From an uncultured Clostridia bacterium (lineage in GTDB: Bacteria > Bacillota > Clostridia > Christensenellales > Borkfalkiaceae), in assembly GCA_934247855.1 (NCBI GenBank), contig CAKQKA010000075.1:1-7656 (forward strand): DNA of 7,656 bases, in the 5' to 3' direction. Positions 5,265-7,656 of this stretch are shown in pieces. The stretch's first letter is position 1; each line of letters begins with the position of its first letter. A program made the position numbers and the translations under genes. The notes under the pieces are model-generated. The model was not told the DNA's origin and made no database searches. It worked only from the letters and a program-made list of their open reading frames with translations.

Positions 5265-6797
5265 TTACACGTCGTAATCGGGGAATGCGCCGTTAAGTCG
5301 AACGAGCTCGATGAGCATCTGCGCGGTTGCAAGTGCGTCGCTGTATGCGCGATGGTGTAAAAACTCTATGCCGAAATGATCGCACACCGTGTTGAGCTTG
5401 TGATTACTAAGCGACGGCAATACCGCGCGGGAAAGCGCAAGGGTATCTATACCCCGATTGGTATAAACATACCCTGTCGGCTTTGACATATTTTTCAAAA
5501 ACGGATAGTCGAACCCGATATTGTGTGCTACGATTATGCTGCCGTAGCAAAACTTATAAATATCGCCCGCGACCTCGGCGAAGGTTGGAGCGTTTGCAAC
5601 CATTTCGTCGGTAATACCCGTCAGTTCAACTACAATGTCGGGAATTTTGCGCTCGGGATTGACCATTGTGGAGAATTTTTCTATAACCTTGCCGTCTATA
5701 AGCCTGACCGCACCGATCTCGGTAATGCGATCATCGGACGGAGAAGTGCCCGTCGTTTCAAGATCTAAAACGACGATATTAGTGCCTTTGAAACACTCGG
5801 GAATCTGCAAGTCCATATTGAACAAGCTGGTCTGGCGAATCTCTTCGACAGGCGACGGTTTTGCAATAAGATATGTTTCGGGCGGACGGCGGGACTGCTT
5901 TTCCTGATAGACAAAATTCTTTGGCAGTTCGCAAAAATTCATTGTTTTTATAGAAAAACGATGATAGCCTGCGTCGGTAACCTCTCCCTTTCCGAACACG
6001 ATTACCTCACTGCCCTCCTGAATTTTTTCGAGTTTTTTAAGCGTTTGCTTGTTATCGGTAAACAGCGAACCGGACATTCTGCCCGTGCCGTCGTTAAAAT
6101 CGTATATAAAAAACGGCTTGCCCGTTTTGGTGGTGCGCTCGCGGATACCCACGACCTTGCCCGCGATATACAACTCGCCCGTGCGGTCGGCTGCGTCCTG
6201 TATGTACATTACCTCGTCGGTTTCGTCGTTGCTGAAAAGACGAGTTACCGAATCCACTTTGAAATATCTGGGCGGAATAAGCTCTATCCTGGCATAGTCA
6301 ACCTTTTCTTCGGATAGCAAATCGCTGACGTCCTCGTTGGCGCGCGGACGATATTCCACCCTGAAATCGTCGCAAAAATACCCGCCGAGATATTCTTTCA
6401 GCAGTTCGTCGAACTTTTTTGCCTTGAAATAATCGCAGACGTCCTCTTCGGCAAGTATCTCTATCAGCGTATCGTCCTCGCCTACGTCGATTTTGACGTC
6501 TTTTTCGCCGACACGCTCTTTAACGGGCGCGCAGGTTTCGCGAATGTACTCAAGCACCCTGTTTTTTGCAACGTCGGGCGCGCAAACGGTTTTGCGTATG
6601 TGCACGGAAACGTCTGCGAACGGCAGTTCTTTCGATATAAGTTCCTTAATCGCTTTTTCGTCGTCGGCGGTAAAATGCCTGCCCATAAGCAAGGTTACGG
6701 ATAACTTTTTATTATTTCTTTCGTATGTCGCCTCTTCCACGCGGATTTTTTCAAACTTCGCGTCCGAGGCTTTTATTTTGTCTGTTATATAACTCAT
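5265..6797 (-). CDS. PolC-derived OB-fold/DEDDh 3'-5' exonuclease lacking PHP and polymerase domains
   Basis: This 510-residue protein resembles the front of Gram-positive DNA polymerase III PolC (about 1,400-1,450 residues) but ends after the exonuclease. Order: PolC N-terminal-like region (1-200); OB fold (about 205-292, ELYIAGKVVGIRERTTKTGK onward); linker (293-335) containing QTSLF at 322-326, similar to beta-clamp-binding peptides; exonuclease (338-505). Catalytic residues are complete: D345 and E347 in LDLETTG, D430 in AHNIGFD, H482 and D487 in HHRAYSDA. The PHP part that normally lies between the OB fold and the exonuclease is missing, as is the polymerase. The gene starts 31 nt after ispG with a weak Shine-Dalgarno and is followed by non-coding DNA, so no frameshift explains the end. 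Likely role: proofreading or repair exonuclease; inferred. Confidence 0.85.
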   Translation of the reverse strand: MSYITDKIKASDAKFEKIRVEEATYERNNKKLSVTLLMGRHFTADDEKAIKELISKELPFADVSVHIRKTVCAPDVAKNRVLEYIRETCAPVKERVGEKDVKIDVGEDDTLIEILAEEDVCDYFKAKKFDELLKEYLGGYFCDDFRVEYRPRANEDVSDLLSEEKVDYARIELIPPRYFKVDSVTRLFSNDETDEVMYIQDAADRTGELYIAGKVVGIRERTTKTGKPFFIYDFNDGTGRMSGSLFTDNKQTLKKLEKIQEGSEVIVFGKGEVTDAGYHRFSIKTMNFCELPKNFVYQEKQSRRPPETYLIAKPSPVEEIRQTSLFNMDLQIPECFKGTNIVVLDLETTGTSPSDDRITEIGAVRLIDGKVIEKFSTMVNPERKIPDIVVELTGITDEMVANAPTFAEVAGDIYKFCYGSIIVAHNIGFDYPFLKNMSKPTGYVYTNRGIDTLALSRAVLPSLSNHKLNTVCDHFGIEFLHHRAYSDALATAQMLIELVRLNGAFPDYDV

Positions 6798-6828
6798 TAT
6801 CTTCTTTTAATTACTCGTTTGCAAACAG

Positions 6829-7656
6829 TTATTCGGCTGCAAGTTTTTTGATTTCCTGCAAAAAAACCTTTTCTGCGTCTTTCACGTCAACGTTGGCGAT
6901 AATTTCGCCTTTTTTGAAAATAAGGCAGTGTTTGCCGTTGCCCGCGATGCCGATATCGCAACCGCGAGCCTCTCCGGGGCCGTTTACCACGCAACCCATT
7001 ACTGCGATTTTAAGCGGTTTTTTAACGTCCGCCACCATCTTTTCCACACGCTCGGCAAGACCTATGCTGTCGTATTCGGTTCTTCCGCAGGTGGGGCAGG
7101 CAACCACCTCCGCGCCCGCCTTGCCTAAACCCAGAGTTCTGAGCAGTTTTACGCCCGCAAGCACCTCTTCTTCGGGAGGAGCGGCAAGCGAATATCTGAG
7201 CGTATCGCCTATGCCGTCAAGTAAAAGCGAGCCGATGCCGACGCTCCCCGCGATAAGTCCGCTTTTCAACGTACCCGCCTCGGTTACGCCGATATGCAAA
7301 GGGTAATCGCACTTGTTTTTTAAATACCGATATGCCGCCACCGTGGTTTTCACCGACGACGATTTTGCCGACAACACGATATCTTTCACGCCGAACCGCT
7401 CGAGCAGCGCGGCTTTTTCAAGCGCGCTTTCGGCAAGGGCGATTTCGTTATTGCCGTACTTTTCGGCAAATTTCTTTTCTACGCTGCCGCTGTTCGAGCC
7501 CACGCGGCAAGGCACGCCGTTACGTTTTAACGCTGCGGCTACCTTTTCTATGTTTTCGTCCGAACCGATATTACCGGGGTTTATGCGGATCTTGTCCGCC
7601 CCGTTTTCTATAGCAGCAATCGCCAGCCTGTAATCGAAATGAATATCGGCGACAAG
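6829..7656 (-). CDS. ispG: 4-hydroxy-3-methylbut-2-enyl diphosphate synthase IspG/GcpE (5' end outside the window)
   Basis: IspG reductively converts 2-C-methyl-D-erythritol 2,4-cyclodiphosphate to HMBPP, the penultimate step of the MEP isoprenoid pathway, in the cytoplasm. The 275 residues present start at LVADIHFDYRLA and include KIRINPGNIGS of the TIM barrel. They also include GVTEAGTLKSG, and the iron-sulphur domain with ACPTCGRT (C187, C190) and GCVVNGPGEA (C222, E229), numbered from the window edge. These four residues are the expected [4Fe-4S] ligands. About 75 N-terminal residues are missing to the right. GTG at 7515 is an internal valine, not the start, because the frame stays open and conserved up to the edge. 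In Clostridia ispG often follows dxr and an RseP-type protease, ahead of polC, which matches this layout. Confidence 0.96.
   Translation of the reverse strand, partial: LVADIHFDYRLAIAAIENGADKIRINPGNIGSDENIEKVAAALKRNGVPCRVGSNSGSVEKKFAEKYGNNEIALAESALEKAALLERFGVKDIVLSAKSSSVKTTVAAYRYLKNKCDYPLHIGVTEAGTLKSGLIAGSVGIGSLLLDGIGDTLRYSLAAPPEEEVLAGVKLLRTLGLGKAGAEVVACPTCGRTEYDSIGLAERVEKMVADVKKPLKIAVMGCVVNGPGEARGCDIGIAGNGKHCLIFKKGEIIANVDVKDAEKVFLQEIKKLAAE

Noticed and set aside
6817..6826. GTTTGCAAAC palindrome between ispG and the exonuclease gene as an operator
   Set aside because: Ten bases in a 31-nt intergenic gap inside an apparent operon; no promoter elements accompany it, so chance is the simpler explanation.
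7313..7515. Start of ispG at the internal GTG 7515
   Set aside because: The frame continues upstream to the window edge with conserved IspG sequence (DIHFDYRLA, KIRINPGN), so the gene is simply cut by the window.
1..7656. CRISPR array, tRNA or rRNA genes, phage or defence genes
   Set aside because: No tandem spaced repeats, tRNA cloverleaf or rRNA sequence was found, and all coding space is taken by core genes.

Overview
The window reads almost entirely on the minus strand and carries a conserved Firmicutes information-processing cluster. From right to left in transcription order it holds ispG (3' part), a short PolC-derived OB-fold/exonuclease gene, a roughly 520-bp AT-rich spacer, rimP, nusA, ylxR, ylxQ and infB (5' part, running off the left edge). 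Protein similarities and gene order (isoprenoid gene, polC position, then rimP-nusA-ylxR-ylxQ-infB) point to a Gram-positive of the class Clostridia, probably an uncultured lineage. Genus or family cannot be read from the sequence. The standard genetic code fits all genes.

Region 6829-7656 is the C-terminal part of IspG, an iron-sulphur enzyme of the MEP isoprenoid pathway. Region 5265-6797 is the surprise. It sits where full-length polC normally lies, but encodes only 510 residues: PolC-like N-terminal region, OB fold, a linker with a possible clamp-binding peptide, and a complete DEDDh proofreading exonuclease. Neither the PHP domain that normally surrounds the exonuclease nor the polymerase domain is present, and the DNA that follows is non-coding.

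The spacer 4748-5264 is the other dense spot. It contains a perfect 16-bp inverted repeat enclosing about 258 bp (MITE-like), an intrinsic terminator for the exonuclease gene, a near-consensus promoter, a 17-bp dyad, a second promoter, and a strong terminator hairpin between that promoter and rimP. The rimP start lacks an adjacent Shine-Dalgarno; a run of six G lies 22 nt upstream, across a small hairpin that would shorten the distance to 8 nt.

The rimP-to-infB genes form one operon. RimP matures the 30S subunit, NusA controls pausing, termination and antitermination, YlxR and YlxQ are small RNA-binding proteins, and IF2 starts translation. From nusA onward each gene overlaps the next (by 11, 17 and 1 nt), with ribosome sites inside the preceding coding sequence, so translational coupling is likely. 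A terminator in the leader of an operon encoding NusA suggests attenuation-type feedback, but that is inference.
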